NCBI GenBank assembly: GCA_024036415.1
Contig: JAMWET010003459.1
Span: 203,501-267,500, forward strand
Length of the DNA stretch: 64,000 nucleotides
DNA from: Prochilodus magdalenae
Taxonomy: Eukaryota > Chordata > Actinopteri > Characiformes > Prochilodontidae
Direction of reading: 5' to 3'
A model generated the notes under the pieces. It did not search any database and was not told where the DNA came from. It saw nothing but the letters and a program-made list of their open reading frames with translations. Below are positions 35,221-48,574 of this stretch, in pieces. Position numbers and translations under genes: made by a program. How positions within the stretch are numbered: position 1 is the first letter of the stretch; every line of letters starts with the position of its first letter.

Positions 35221-36868
35221 GTGGATGCTCTTGGCTTTGTTTATTGTACGACTAGGAGCAAAAATGGATCTTTGGGTTTCACCTCTTGAATATCCGGTGT
35301 GTCTCGGAGCAAGCACTACCTCTACTAGGCCAAGTCAGGTCGAGAGTCAGTCAATATAAGAAAGAGAAGAAGAAGAACAAATCTACATTGCTATTGTATA
35401 CACCGCTTGGCCATCAGCGTACTGCTGCAAGTTCTCAGCCAATCCAATTAGCGATTGGATTTGCTATTTCCCATTCTGGCTGTAGCTCCTGACCGACCGC
35501 AATGGAACTGTTCCCCACAGCAGCGTTGAGAAAATGGAAACTCCGGAGAGGTGGGATTTCAAGGACAACGCCAATGTGACACTACTTGAGTCGGGGTCCT
35601 GTGATGAAATGTTATTTCTGTCAGCTATGAAGACGGATGGCAGAGGGGTCAGCGTGCCGCCCAGTGGAGCGTCCATTCACACACACTCACACAGAAGTAA
35701 TCATAGTGCCAGCTAGGCTTTAATAGCCCCATGGGTGGTGGTGGTGGTGGTAGAGGGCGGGGGGGAACGGTGCCCTCTCTCTTTCAGGCAGGTCAATAGT
35801 AATTACATCCTCTGCACGTTTTTCCGGGACAGCCGTGCGGACTGTGAGAGTAATGGGGGCACAGCTGTTCTGCCACCCCGCTGTGTTGGTTTTCCGAGCA
35901 CTCTCCCTTTCTTTAACCTCTACGCCTGTGGCCATCTCGCAGGATCGGGGCAACCGCCGTGTGTGTGTGTGTGTGTTTGGAGAGCGCTCATCTGAGGGCC
36001 GAGATGATGGCAGACGTGGAACAGCTGTAGTCGTTATCAGTCTGATCTGGGTTGTCATTTTAGGTCCTGTTATCACTTATCTGCTGAGGCCCACACGGTT
36101 ACATCTAAAAAAAAAAAAAAAAAATCTTCTGGGAAACCAAGGGGGGGCACGGTCGAGTGCAAAAACGAGAGCCCACCCTTCATGTCTTTCATTTTCACTA
36201 CAGAAAAACAACAAGAACGACAACAAAGGTCCAAAGGTCCATGGACTTCATTCACGGAGATCCGATAGTCTGATGTAGTAGAAAGTTGGACCACCTTTCC
36301 CAACACAACCGTCTCCGTCTGAGGAAAATTCACATTATCATGCATAGTCCTCGTAAAGGTAATTCCGAGACTTCCTGGCTCCATGATGCACGGGAGCCGC
36401 ACTTAGCATGACCCATCTCCCAACACTATAATGCTTTAAACGCTAAACCACGTTAGCATCAGCTTGATCGGTACACAGTGGCCATATTTCAGACTACAAG
36501 CCCCCCGACTCCTGTTACCGCCCGCAGCTTCTCCTCAGATGGTGCCGGACTTGCTAAACGCTATCAGTCTCGCCAGTGTTCGGTGTGTTCAAACCCTGGT
36601 CCTGGAGACGCAACGCCCTGCACAGGGGGCTGTTAATGAGCTGAAGGTGTGCTGGGAGCAGTGAAAACCTGAGGTAGCTGTGTTGGGTCTCTAGCTGGAA
36701 AGGTCACCTACGGAGCAGGGCTAATAGGCTACAGGCTACGACTTCTCTGTTAGCTTACTAGGCTTGCAGAGATGGGCGAAAGAAAAATGACCATTCTGGT
36801 GTAGATCGAGAGGAACGAGGTTGATTCTTGGGAAGGTCCGTGTCCTCGGACTCTGGTAGCTCAGCTGG
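35221..36868. other. Intergenic sequence, nothing firmly recognised
   Basis: Contains a G-rich run with GGTGGT repeats (35732-35768), a short GT run (35959-35977) and a poly(A) run (36108-36124). No exon is recognised. Confidence 0.35.
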
Positions 36869-37048
36869 GTAAGGCAAGGGTTGCCACCTTTCAGAAATGA
36901 AAATAAATGACAGGGGGCGTCGTTATGTGTGAGTGACGTGTTCAAAATCCCATTTGGGATTGTTTGGGGGAGAGTGTATTGGTTTAATACGGGACGCAAC
37001 ATTCACGATTCCGTATTTTACGGGACGGGTGGCAACCCTAGTAAGGTA
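36869..37048. mobile_element. Short hAT-type MITE
   Basis: Element 36877-37040 (164 bp) has inverted ends AGGGTTGCCACC and GGTGGCAACCCT. It is flanked by 8-bp direct repeats GTAAGGCA (36869-36876) and GTAAGGTA (37041-37048) with one mismatch. Eight-bp target duplications and the small size fit a non-autonomous hAT element. Confidence 0.75.
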
Positions 37049-39953
37049 GTACCGTCCAGTAAAGCTGCTCGACGGAGCAACCGGTCCATTTCTCAGGCTG
37101 ATGTGTTTGACGCTTGAGCGAAGCAGCACCTTTTCGGTGATTGGGTGCAGCTTCAGCACATTCAGTGGATTGGAAATTGTCCTGCTGTATGTGATAATAG
37201 CTTTTTTCGGTGGGGTGACTCACAGGTGACCACACAGGCCGTTACTGCTGTACCCAGACTTCAAGTGTCCTGATGACTGGATGAGCTGTATACCCATGAA
37301 CACCCACTACTTCACGATTCCAGAGCGACTGAAACAATAACACAACCCTTATTTGTTCTGTGAACGGCACATTATGGAAGCGGCTTCGGTTGCTCACACT
37401 TGTTTAGCAATCTGGCGTTTCTCCACAAGGGGGTGCTATTAGAACGCAAGCTGTTTCTCCGTAATCTAATTAAAGGAGCAGTATGTAATATGATATGATC
37501 TGTGGAACTCGTACTCCACAGTCTGCCCTCCACCCTCAACAAATCCCTACAAATTCAACATCAGGCCTCCTTCCTTAACTTCCTCCAGTGTTTTTTTTTT
37601 TTTTTGAAGAACAGGTATAAAAAGAAGTGTGCTCTGATCATTGTTTCTTTTTTGGAGACTGAAGACAAACTCAACACTTCAGTGGCTCACCATGCATACA
37701 TTGTCCTTGACCCACATCCAATGCAACTTCTTTACATACTGCTGATTGTTTCAGTTCATCTTGGACCATTTCCAAGTAAAAATCTTGCATACCGCTCCTT
37801 TAAAGAGAAGAACGAGCCAGGAGCCCACACCAGCAGCCCAAGAATGCGGGATGTGATGTTGATGTCTGATTCTGACCCGTTCAGTATGATTTTTTTTTAT
37901 TTATTTATTTTTTTACAGCTGAGATGTTAAGAATGGTGCCGTGAATGTACAGATGCATTGGCTCGTGTGTGAACTGTATTGAAACCCACCGCTATGGCCG
38001 CCAGCAAGCGCTCGCCCACCCTTGACTTGTTGCTTTCAGCCTCTAGTACGGTCTAACGCGGTCCTTTGATCGGACATGTACACGTGGCACGATGACCAGC
38101 CCTCAAGCCACACAGAGTTAATGATGGTGGCGTGGAGAGGTGTGGAAGTCGTGCACTTCCTGAAATCTGAGCCTAGCTAAAGACGGCACCTGTGCCTAAA
38201 TAAGACGCACAGGCAGTCGCAAACTGATACGTGCGGCTAAAAGATGCACGGCCATGACGAAACCAAATACCCCCATAAACAAGCGCCGAATCCAACACGG
38301 ATGTTTATTATATGAAACTGTGTTCTGCTTTTTACCCTCAGATCCCGTCTGCAGATGAAGTAAAGCGCCGGGACGAAGCAGCCTTCAGGAATACTGTGTT
38401 TTGCAAGTGGGGGGAGAGAGATCTATATTTAGGAGGCACGGGTGAATGTGTTTAACTTTAGCCTAGAGTCACCCCATTCATCACCACAGAACTCTGCAAG
38501 AGAGGCAAATCTAGGCTTAGCTCGAGGCCCCAATATTAATATGAATTATGAGGTCTACCGAGTCGCAAGCCCACACCGTGCAGTTTAAGGCGTCGGCTGA
38601 AAGAAGCGAAATCCGAGCCATGTTCCTCACCACCAGACGTTCCTCATTCCCGTTTCTACTGGGCTGCTTTATTGTTCAGGCGTTTGGGCTGCACGTTTAC
38701 CTTTAGTGTAAGTGCTGCAGTTAACATCTTTTATTAACTCCACGCGGTTAGCCTGAAGAGGAAAGCTAGAGACGGCTTCGATTCGCACAGTCCATGCACA
38801 GATGCCTTCTCCTCCCTCCCTTTGGCCTTGGCCAGAGGATGTATGTGTTGGCTGTTCTCCAGCGGAAGGAAAAATCTATATGGGAGGTGTGCACACACTC
38901 GCACAGACGCACGCACTCTCGCACCTACAGGAAAGAAACAGATAAAAATTCAATTTTTAAGGCAGTGGAATGCAAATCATTCAGCACGCTCCGTTGTGTT
39001 CAGTCCAGAATGAAAAACAGCAACTATAAAACCGATAAATATAGATATACTTTAATATTTTTGAAGTTCTTATCCAGTTGTAAATACAACTTTCAGACTG
39101 GAAGGCACAGTAAGACCAGACTACTGAGTAGCCTCAAATAAATCTGACAAAAGACCAAATCATGTCGGAAATACACAAATAAACGAAGAACCACCACGAA
39201 AGAAAAGGAGAACGTGACTGGGGTGGGGTGGGGGGGGCGAGTCTCAGAAAACGATGCACGAGAGCACAGATGACAAAACAGATTTAAAACCGGCAGTTAA
39301 TTACCTAGCTAGGAATCCAAACCTGCTGCCCGCAAAACTCATCTTTCACACCTTTCTAGGGCAAAAACGAAAATGAATTCACCATGTGTCTGAAGCTCCC
39401 GGAAGGAGACGGCAAGGAAAGGTATGACAGCCTTTGACATGTAGTGCAAATTGTTTCTGTAAACGCGATGCTTATTTTCGTAGTGCAAGTGCAACTTGAC
39501 AGATTAGATTAGAAAAGCCCGCACATGAAGAACGTTTCAGCTGTATTGGTCCAAAGCAAAAGGAGAGAAAACACTGGTATGTTGAGCTGAAAAAGAGCTG
39601 TGCTTACAATTTTGACCAATCTGGAGCAAAATTTGAAGGAACGCTGAATGATGAAGAAATCACATCCTGGAAAGTGAAGTCATCTTAAACCTGGTCAAAA
39701 TATCCCGGTCTCTTTTAGAGATTGCTATGAGAGTAATCTAAGACTATTCAATATGTTTTTAGATGCTGGTACATGTTTAAGGTGAAATAAAATAAAAGTG
39801 GTTTTTGAAACGTTGAAGCAAAAACAGTAAGAACTTCAGAACTGACTAAAGATAAAAGGGCACTTTTAGTTTAAAACGTTTTATATTAAATTGCTCAGTC
39901 TATATATGGACAGGATGGTTCAAATTAGCTGTAAAGTCACAATACCAGTGACT
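37049..39953. other. 3' flank of dipk2a, no exon recognised
   Basis: Mixed sequence. Minus-strand AATAAA signals occur at 38668-38673 and 38730-38735. They could end a long dipk2a 3' UTR of about 3.1 kb, but nothing else supports that. A G-rich run lies at 39219-39240. Confidence 0.35.
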
Positions 39954-39954
39954 T

Positions 39955-39970
39955 TACACACACACACACA

Positions 39971-40002
<32 letters not shown>

Positions 40003-40011
40003 CACACACAA
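39955..40011. repeat. CA/CGCA microsatellite
   Basis: (CA)n turning into (CGCA)n and back to (CA)n. Confidence 0.95.
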
Positions 40012-40304
40012 GTATAATACATATACTTATTCAGCCTGCAGCTCCGCCCACTCGTACTGAAGTTAAAAGGGAGCGTTTCAGCTCAGACTGCTTTATGAAT
40101 GAGGGACAATACAAGATGGCCAATCAGAATTGAGTTAATTTACTTATGCGTCATATAGGCATAATAATAAAATACAGTCTGTTTAATAAAAAGGGATAAA
40201 GGAAGGATGGAAAATGGAATATTAATTCTGACGGGTTTTGGTATGTAAATCAGAATGTTGTATGTGGAAAGGAATAAATATAACATCGCAAGTGTATAGA
40301 AAAC

Positions 40305-40958
<654 letters not shown>

Positions 40959-41627
40959 GGATGATCTCACTTGCCGTCAGGTTTGTTTTTTTTGCAGCAT
41001 ATTCTTTGGTATCTGTTCTTGCATACTTTGCAACGTGGTTCTGTAACGCGTCCTCCTATTTACATAATCATTTCACACTCCTATGCACACAAGGCCCGCC
41101 GTCTAACTACTACTGATCATTTCACTGAAGGAGAAATCTTTGATTTTACAGTATTAGGAATCTGACTGAACATCCTACTCAAGGTCCTTTCAAAGTTTGT
41201 TTTTTTTCCTACAAAGGGATAACAGTTTTCACAATAAAAGAAAAGAACAAAACCCACAAGAACAAAAAAAGGAATAAAAAGGAAAGAAAAGAAAAACAAT
41301 AAACATCACTTGAACATAGCTGCAGCTTTTGGGGTTGTTTCACTGCACAGGGCTCTATAAATTAAACATAAACCTCATTAGAGGGTCCTGATCAGAGCCG
41401 AGACGGGGCTGACTGAAGCCCACTCGCATCATGCCCATTACTGATAACAAGGCTTCTGCATAGCGCACTGGCTCAACAGTATCACAGACGCACATACATG
41501 CACTCGCACATACAGCCTCCCTGCTTGCAGCCTGCGAGTCTTCTCCCAGCCCCCTCATCCAAACCCATGTGCAATCTCCATTAATTATCCTCAGACAGGG
41601 CCTCGTTCAAAGCGGTGTTGCCATTCC

Positions 41628-41692
41628 ATAAAAAAAAAAATACGGACCTCTGAAAAAAAAGAAAAGAAAAAAAAAAAAAAAAAAAAAAAAAT
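41628..41692. repeat. Poly(A) tracts
   Basis: Two A-rich runs of 11 and about 38 bases 110 bp beyond the dipk2a stop codon. They are T-runs on the coding strand. Confidence 0.9.
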
Positions 41693-41799
41693 TACCGAAT
41701 CCCTCTAACAGAGTCCTCCAGTGCCTGCTGCCGCTTTACTAGGCCCAGTTTGTCTCAGAGCAGGAGGGGAAGTCCAGCACCCCCCGTCTTCAGCGTGTA

Positions 41800-42140
41800 C
41801 TACCTTTTAGCGTTCGCTTGCTCTGTTAGCTGCGTGAGGTACTCGCGCAGTTCCTTAGCTGCCTGAAAGCGGCCGAAGCGCTTCTGAGGCCTGGTGCACT
41901 CGTCCAGCAGAGACGCGAGACGTCCGTCCCTGGCCACGTCCGCAGGGGGGTCGTGCAGGAGGCCCCCCGTGGTGCCGCGCCACGTGGCCGAGCGGGAAAG
42001 CAGGTTCTGGCAGATGGCGTAGTAGTTGTGGTCCACGGTAACCCGCGAACACAGTATGTCCTTGGAGAAAGACAGGCAGGCCTCCTTGTCGCACTCTTCC
42101 GAGCGGCTCTCGTACCACGCGTCGTAGTTCTCCGGCTTAT
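41800..42140 (-). CDS. dipk2a: DIPK2A-type kinase-like protein, terminal coding exon
   Basis: Terminal exon encoding 112 residues plus stop (TAG at 41800-41802). It starts after a CAG acceptor (42141-42143) preceded by a pyrimidine-rich tract. Its first two bases AT complete an Asn codon with the A ending the previous exon, giving KQNKPENYDAWYES, as in vertebrate DIPK2A. Residues visible: DKEACLSFSKDILCSRVTVD, HNYYAICQNLLSRSATWRG, LLDECTRP and FQAAKELREYLTQL. Five cysteines fit an oxidised, secretory-pathway domain. The family (DIPK/FAM69) comprises kinase-like proteins of the secretory pathway; DIPK2A (HASF/DIA1) is reported as Golgi-associated and secreted. DIPK2B is the alternative, but the strong match to the DIPK2A C-terminus makes 2A preferred. 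The last residues (EQANAKR) differ from the mammalian end. Other frames over this exon are shadows. Confidence 0.94.
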
Positions 42141-42885
42141 CTGAGGAGAGAGGGAGCAGGAAACAAGGTCGTAGGCTGTGAGTGCAGTTAATGACTCGCA
42201 TGACAAACGAGGCTCAATAAATCTTTGGGGTTAGCTGCGGCCATTTTTCAGCTTAATTGAATACAGTGCTGGCCACGTTTCTATCATCTTTCAGAGAAAG
42301 CACCACCGTGCACAATTACGCAAAGGACATCTAGTACACGGTTGAAGTCGGAGACCACCCTTCGGCGGTTTTATCCCCTGTCAAAATTCATCAACGTTAT
42401 ATATTGTACATACCGATTTAAGATCATGGAAAAGTTTCCCGAGAAAACAGGACCCTAAATAACCAAGCACAGCCCGGTAGATCACCAAACCTCTCCTTAA
42501 CAGCACTCAAAGCTTCCATCTTCCACATAAGATCAAGCTCCTCTCTTGCTTTAGATCTGAGAGCATCCCCAGATGTTTCTGTCCAATCTTCTTCCACTGT
42601 GAAAAAACACCTCAATGCTATGGAGGTCCGAAAGGAGGTGTAGCTGTTCAAGAACTCCTCACTGAGAAAAGACGACACACACATCCAACAAAGAAGCTGC
42701 TGCTGTCCTCAGGACAATGGACTGACCACCCCAGAGTTCAGAACGTCACTAAATGTGTTTGGGGTTCCCTGCACGGTGAGGAGCAGAAAACGCCAAACCA
42801 ACTTTAAAGACTGAACTTCAGAGGTGTGTCTGCAGATTTCTTTATGGGACTGAAAAAATGACATTCCTGAAAGAACTGAGATGTA

Positions 42886-43409
42886 CAGGGGTTGGACAAT
42901 GAAACTGAAACACCTGGTTTTAGACCACAATCATTTATTAGTATGGTGTAGGGCCTCCTTTTGTGGCCAATACAGCGTCAGTTGGTCTTGGGAATGACAT
43001 ATACTGCGTCCTGCACAGTGGTCAGAGGGATTTTAAGCCATTCCTCTTGCAGGATAGTGGCCAGGTCACTACGTGATGCTGGTGGAGGTTCGTCCTTCTT
43101 GGTGGTATGCTGACATTACCCTGGATACCGTGGCTCTTGATACATCACAAAGACTTGCTGTCTTGGTCACAGATGCGCCAGCAAGACGTGCACCAACAGT
43201 TTGTCCTCTTTTGAACTCTGGTATAATGTTGTGTGCATTGCAGTATTTTGAGCAGAACTGTGCTCTTACCTGCTAACTGAACCTTCACACTCTGCTCTTA
43301 CTGGTGCAATGTGCAGTTAATGAAGATTGGCCACCAGGCTGGTCCAATTTAGCCATGAGACCTCCCACACTAAAATGACAGGGGTTTCAGTTTCATTGTC
43401 CAACCCCTG
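42886..43409 (-). mobile_element. Tc1-like element lacking the catalytic core (family B, copy 2)
   Basis: Same element as 21580-22108 in the opposite orientation. The inverted repeats are present, flanked by TA (42884-42885 and 43410-43411). It retains the helix-turn-helix codons on the minus strand (43073-43215) and the C-terminal tail, with no DDE region. A deletion of about 9 bp near 43221 distinguishes it. It lies within dipk2a intron 2. Confidence 0.9.
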
Positions 43410-43439
43410 TATATGTGCTGAAGAAAGCATGTTATATAA

Positions 43440-45470
43440 ACAAATAAAGGTGGTCTTGTCTTTCTTGTTCTGTCTTTAAAGAAAAAGCAGCTTTGTGTAA
43501 AATATAGTGGCCAAGCCAGGACACGTTTGGCAGTTCGGCACTGAAGCTATGAGGCTGGTTTAGTTAAGAAGTAATAGTAGTCTATAGCACAGCTGTGTAG
43601 TACTGGTACATAACAGTATGGCACACAAACCAAAATTACGTCAAGACTTGGGATTCATGGTTAGTGTGGTTTAAGGGAGGTGTGCGCGTAGCTCATTACC
43701 TGTTAGCTACATTAGCCTTGTTGCTCCAGTACAAAACCAAAGATGCCAAGCACGTCTCGGCTTACTAACTGCACTTGGGGTTAAAAGACAGACTGCATAC
43801 ATTTTGCCAAACTACTGCAGTAAACCAGCTTTGGTAAGAACCGCCCGACCTATCCTAGACCACAAACGTCTCTGTGACATCCCACGGCCTCTAATAACTG
43901 GCTGGACTGCAGGAAACTGGAATAGAGTGGGCCACGGCAACTCAGCAATGTGCCACGACAATTCATCAGCAGAACTATATTCAGTCATACAGAGGCACCA
44001 AGAAGGGCAGATCTGCTTTCCTGGTCATTTGACACAACTCGATCGCGCGCCAATAACTAATTAGAGAAAATGAAGTCACTGCACTGCCAATCACCCTCCG
44101 GGGAGCCAATTATGAGCAGAACTGGAGGGGGGCGATGCCGCGCAGCCGTTCAGAATGACAAGAACACACATACACATGCCCGTCCGCCGCTGTACTGTTC
44201 CATACTGCTATTTGCAGAAATCAAGAGGTGAAGTCTGACGGAGGAAACGCCGTGTAACTTCACGGAGGACAAACTGTGCAGCACTGCTGAAGGTCAAGGG
44301 GAACTGTCGCTCAGCAAAACTTTTATACATGCTTCTGTGGAAAGATCACAGCTGTGCTCGTAAAAACGGAACTTCATGAAATGAAATCGCACTGATGGCG
44401 AATATCTCCTTGACCCCTGTGTCATTATGGCTACTGTAGGAGTGGGTGATAAGGCAAAGGTAGATGGATGATATGCATCACGGTCCACCACATTTACCAC
44501 TTGGGTTACATATGGGTACATATACGTACACAGTTTATCAGGTGCTTAAGATCTACTGTGATAAGCATAAGCTACAAGTGACTATAAACCAGCAGAGGAG
44601 TGATTACTGAAAAGATGCAGACAGAGGAATACCGCCATTATAAAGCCCCTAGCCTTTTCACTGCTGCTCGTCGTCTCACACAGCCGACGTGTTGAGCTCT
44701 GTCTGACTGTATTCAAGCATCAGTCCAAGTGCGTCAGAAATTGTTTCATGGTGTCGGTCGCAGGTATCGCTATCCCCTAAAACAGAGTTCAAGTGCCCCT
44801 ATCAGCGCAGATACCAATGCAGTATCAGTATCCGTGCTATTGGTGTCAACCAGTCTAGCCTGACAGCCTGTACTTGTCTGTAAGGTACAAGTATATGAAT
44901 ATAGAGCAGCATGGAGTCAAATGCTCAACACAAGTCTTTGTGGCAATACTTGATCAGTTTTAGATTAGAATAATACGTAGCAATACAATTAGAATAACGC
45001 GTAGCTGGACAAGTGCACCAGGCCTGCTACGTGCACATCCTGTATTGTGAAAACATCTTGAAGTATCATAGTGCATTTCTACCACATCACCCACTTCTAC
45101 CTCATCGATCAACGAAACTGCAAACGGCCATTCCATCGCGCTTCTAAAGACACGGTGCTGACTTTAGATTTCAGCTTGTCGTCTTTCTAATCCGACGAGT
45201 CATTTCCGGCACTGTTACGGTGATTTAAAGACAGCTACTCCAGTTACAGATATTCGGTTTCTTGATGGTCAGTTTGTCAGTGAAGCAGTTACCTGCCCTC
45301 CTTCTGCAAATCAATAAACATACCATCCCACAAGATCCACCTGAAAGCAGTTGTGGTTCCTGAAAAGGTCATTCCACCTTCAACACACATAATACGAAGG
45401 GTGGTTTCTTAGCTTTAAACCACAGACTCTCGCTCTAGAAACGACTGCAGCACCACTCATTTAGCAACGC
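43440..45470. other. Intronic sequence, nothing recognised
   Basis: Mixed intronic sequence without recognisable exon or transposon. Confidence 0.35.
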
Positions 45471-45476
45471 CTCCGG

Positions 45477-45559
45477 AGATGGCAATACCAACTCTGGTTA
45501 AAGAGGTATGACCGAAATACACGAGCACAGCTCTTTAACCAGAGTTGGTATTGCCATCT
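45477..45559. repeat. Perfect 29-bp inverted repeat with 25-base loop
   Basis: Arm 45477-45505 (AGATGGCAATACCAACTCTG then GTTAAAGAG) is perfectly complementary to 45531-45559, with a loop at 45506-45530. It lies in dipk2a intron 2 and can fold in either strand's transcript. Confidence 0.95.
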
Positions 45560-45904
45560 TTAGGGTCTGTTTGTTATGAAACACGCAAGCAAAGATGAAA
45601 TCCACGATACGTTAAGAATCAGAACAGTCGTGTTGCCCACCGTAGCCTCGCAACCGTTCCTAATGATATCCGTCCTGTTTCCACTGCACATGGTCTAGAC
45701 TTGGTGAATGTGTTCGGTCTGAAATAGGAATCATGTTACAGTCAGCAGATGAGTCACTGAAGTGTTCATTTAGCAGTGAATCTAGTTAATTAGGTCACAG
45801 GAAAGACGAACAGCTCGTAAAGGATCCTACGGCTCAGGTTTAATTCCATGGCCTTCACAACGGGAATAAGTGCGAAATGGATAAAACGGTTTTTCAAAAC
45901 TCGA

Positions 45905-46535
45905 CTCATCTCCAGTCTTCCCAAGTTCCTCTACGTCACTCCAGTGCTGCGCTCCTTTCACTAGCTTCCTGTAGCTGCCCAGATCAGATTTAAAACAGTG
46001 CTGCTTGCCTACAAAGCCAAGAATGGACCAGCCCCTCCCGAACTTATGGCAATGGTTAGGAGTCGATCTGTACCTCGAGCCCTTCGAGCTTCAAGTACAG
46101 CTCAGCTCGACCCGCCATCCCTGAGGACACATGGAAGACAAGCGCCCAGACTCTTCCGATGATGTCTGTCCGAACAGCTGAGCCACGCAGTCTTAAAGCG
46201 CAGACTGAAGACCCATCTCTTTTGTAACACACTAGTGAGCACTAGTAGAGGTGTATATTGAAATACTTCGACTGACCAACACCTGTCTTCTCTCTAGGCA
46301 TGAGCATTGGGTTGGGTTGCCAGGTAGTGCACTTATGCTTTATAAATGTCTTGTGTGTGTATTGTTCTCACTAGTTATCAGCACTGGCCCCTTGTTCGGG
46401 CAGCGTCTGAGCTCATGGCGAGTTTTAGACTCTAACCTTCTTATACTAGCTGGTAAACATTATCCACCGGAGCGCGGTTGTAAGTCACTCTGGACGAGAG
46501 CATCTGCTAAATGCCTTAAATGTAAATGTAAGACA
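45905..46535 (+). mobile_element. L2-clade LINE 3' end
   Basis: The plus strand has decayed reverse-transcriptase C-terminal codons (CTAGCTTCCTGTAGCTGCC for the LxWLPV region, then TACAAAGCCAAGAATGGACC for YKAKNGP). The 3' untranslated part follows (GGCAGCGTCTGAGCTC), and then the tail GTAAGTCACTCTGGACGAGA with GCATCTGCTAAATGCC, the L2-type stem-loop. It is 5'-truncated and frameshifted. Confidence 0.8.
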
Positions 46536-46909
46536 CAGTACTACATACACGACAGTCAACAGGAACAAGCTTAATCATGCAGCGCTGCAGAGTCCCGAAC
46601 TGCTGTCCAAAATCTGGAGGGTGATGTGTTGGCAGGTACCATAGAGTAATGGAGTAAGAGAGAGCATGTGCCCCTCCGAGAATCCCAACTGGGCGGACAG
46701 ATGGAGTGTGTACGTGTGTTGGAGGGATAGAATTAATGTCTTGTGAAGTAACTGCTTGATTGGAGGGAAGCTGCATGAAGGCTGTACTAGTCTAGACTCA
46801 GCCTTAGTGGCAATAAGACCTTCAAGCAAAATTGATATTTGAGCAGACAGCAGAAACTTTCATACATAAGATACCAAATAGACCATAACTAAAAAGAGTC
46901 TAGCTGTAA

Positions 46910-47490
46910 CTAGTTGAGTCACATTATTATGACCACCAGCTAATATCAGAGCAATCGTCTTGTGCAGCACGGAGAGCAAATAGACAGCTGGGAGTGACTC
47001 AATAAGATTCTGTAGGTTACGTTGTCACAAGGTATCGGCCAAATTTCCTTGGGGATCCATCCATCCATCCATCCATCCAGAGCCATGCTGACTGCAGTGC
47101 GTCCCGCAGCTGCTGGAGGGTGCGTGGGGGAAGATCCGTAGAGCGAACATGATGAGCACAGTGGTCAGTTGGCTTGAAGCCTGAAGAATTAGGGGGCCAT
47201 GGTAGTACTTGGAGGTCTTGGTTGTGCTCTTCCAACCAATGTCGGACATTTCTAGCTGAAGGACATGTTGCATTGTCTTGCTGAAAGAGACCCCATCCGG
47301 CCCAGGGAAGACAATTAGCATGTATGGGTGTACGTGCTCTGCAAGGATGGATTCATACACATATCGGTTGAGCGTCCCTTCCACAGGGATAAGTGGGCCC
47401 AGAGAATGCCACGAAAACGTGACTTCCTTCATGCGCTGCCACCATCAGAACTAGGAAGTGGTCATAATAAAGTGACTTGACAGTGTACAT
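46910..47490 (-). mobile_element. Tc1-like transposon relic with inverted ends
   Basis: Minus strand: ATCPSARNVRHWLEEHNQDL precedes LPWPPNSSGFKPTDH, the decayed SPDLNPIEH catalytic-Glu motif, then PRTLQQLRDALQSAW. The ends are inverted: TTGAGTCACATTATTATGAC at 46913 and GTGGTCATAATAAAGTGACT at 47459. A CCAT run (47057-47081) has expanded inside the coding remnant. It is inactive. Confidence 0.8.
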
Positions 47491-47499
47491 TATACAGTT

Positions 47500-48570
47500 T
47501 ACAACTGAAGTGAACATATTAAAACCACATTTCATAACCACAACACAGATTTATAAACGTCGGCCCCTTTTTTGTCATTTCTATATTATATTTAACTTGC
47601 TAGTTTCTAAAGTAGCTAAACTCTACTAGTAGCTCTTACCCCACATTACCAGGCCTGACAGTCATATCATCATAACCTGCCCCTGAACAGAACTTAATTT
47701 CAGATTATTTTTCCACAACATGCTTTAAGGGCACTCCTAAAGTCCGAAAGCAGCAGGCGCTCGGCCATTTCAGAACAAAGCAAAGCGCCTCGTTGGCAGA
47801 TAAGTGTTTTAATTGAGATGTTCTGAAGCAGCTCAAAATAGCACAGGCGAGACATTAATTGAGAGTTTCAGACACTGAGATGTCCACAGGGGTTTTCACC
47901 TGCTTCGCCAGCCTGCAATTTGTAGCTCGAAGCATCTGCAGAACATTAACAGTGATCTGTGATGGTACTACAGGGCCAAAGTAAAAGAAAGATAAAGATG
48001 CACCTGCTGAGCTTGAGAGGAAAAAAGAAAACCAAAAATGGGTTAGAACAGTTACAGCTCCCCCAGAACTCTCCCTGACTGTGGAGCCTTGCATTCTCAA
48101 AGACACGGAAAACTTTCCCCTCATTCCAAACAAAGCAGATCATCCGAGATGCTTCTGGTGTCTCAGGTTCGTTTCTTCAGGTTTTGCACAAAGCTAACTT
48201 TAGTCAACCACTGAGCAATGTGGAAACCGCATCCCTAAATCTGATACCGTCACAATACCAGAATTATGACTTTGATGTCTTATCACGAAGTGACAACAGA
48301 TAAAAGCCCAGTGTTTATAGGACTAATCACAAATTTAGAACCACAAGCACCGAAACGGTTACAGCGGGACTGAACGAAGAATACAACATTCCTACTTAAT
48401 TTATTTCTTTTACATGTAGTTTTATTTACTCTTAACTCTTTTTCAGAGCAGAAAAAAAAAAATTCAGTTTCAGCCTGTTTTGAAGGTTCCTTACTTCAGT
48501 CTAAAATTTTCCTCTCCTTCATCTTAATTCAATGTACAAACCTTAAGTATTCTGAATTAATCAATTGTAT
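47500..48570. other. Intronic sequence, nothing recognised
   Basis: Mixed A+T-rich intronic sequence. No exon or transposon motif seen. Confidence 0.35.
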
Positions 48571-48574
48571 ATAA

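Noticed and set aside
36852..36876. tRNA-like phrase GGTAGCTCAGCTGGGTAAGG
   Set aside because: No matching T arm or acceptor follows; a MITE begins directly after it.
38668..38735. Polyadenylation sites of dipk2a
   Set aside because: AATAAA occurs on the minus strand, but 3.1 kb from the stop and beyond a 640-bp purine array. Without transcript data the 3' end cannot be placed.
45477..45559. Calling the hairpin a microRNA gene
   Set aside because: Fully perfect 29-bp arms without the usual bulges, and no expression data. Kept as a structural finding only.
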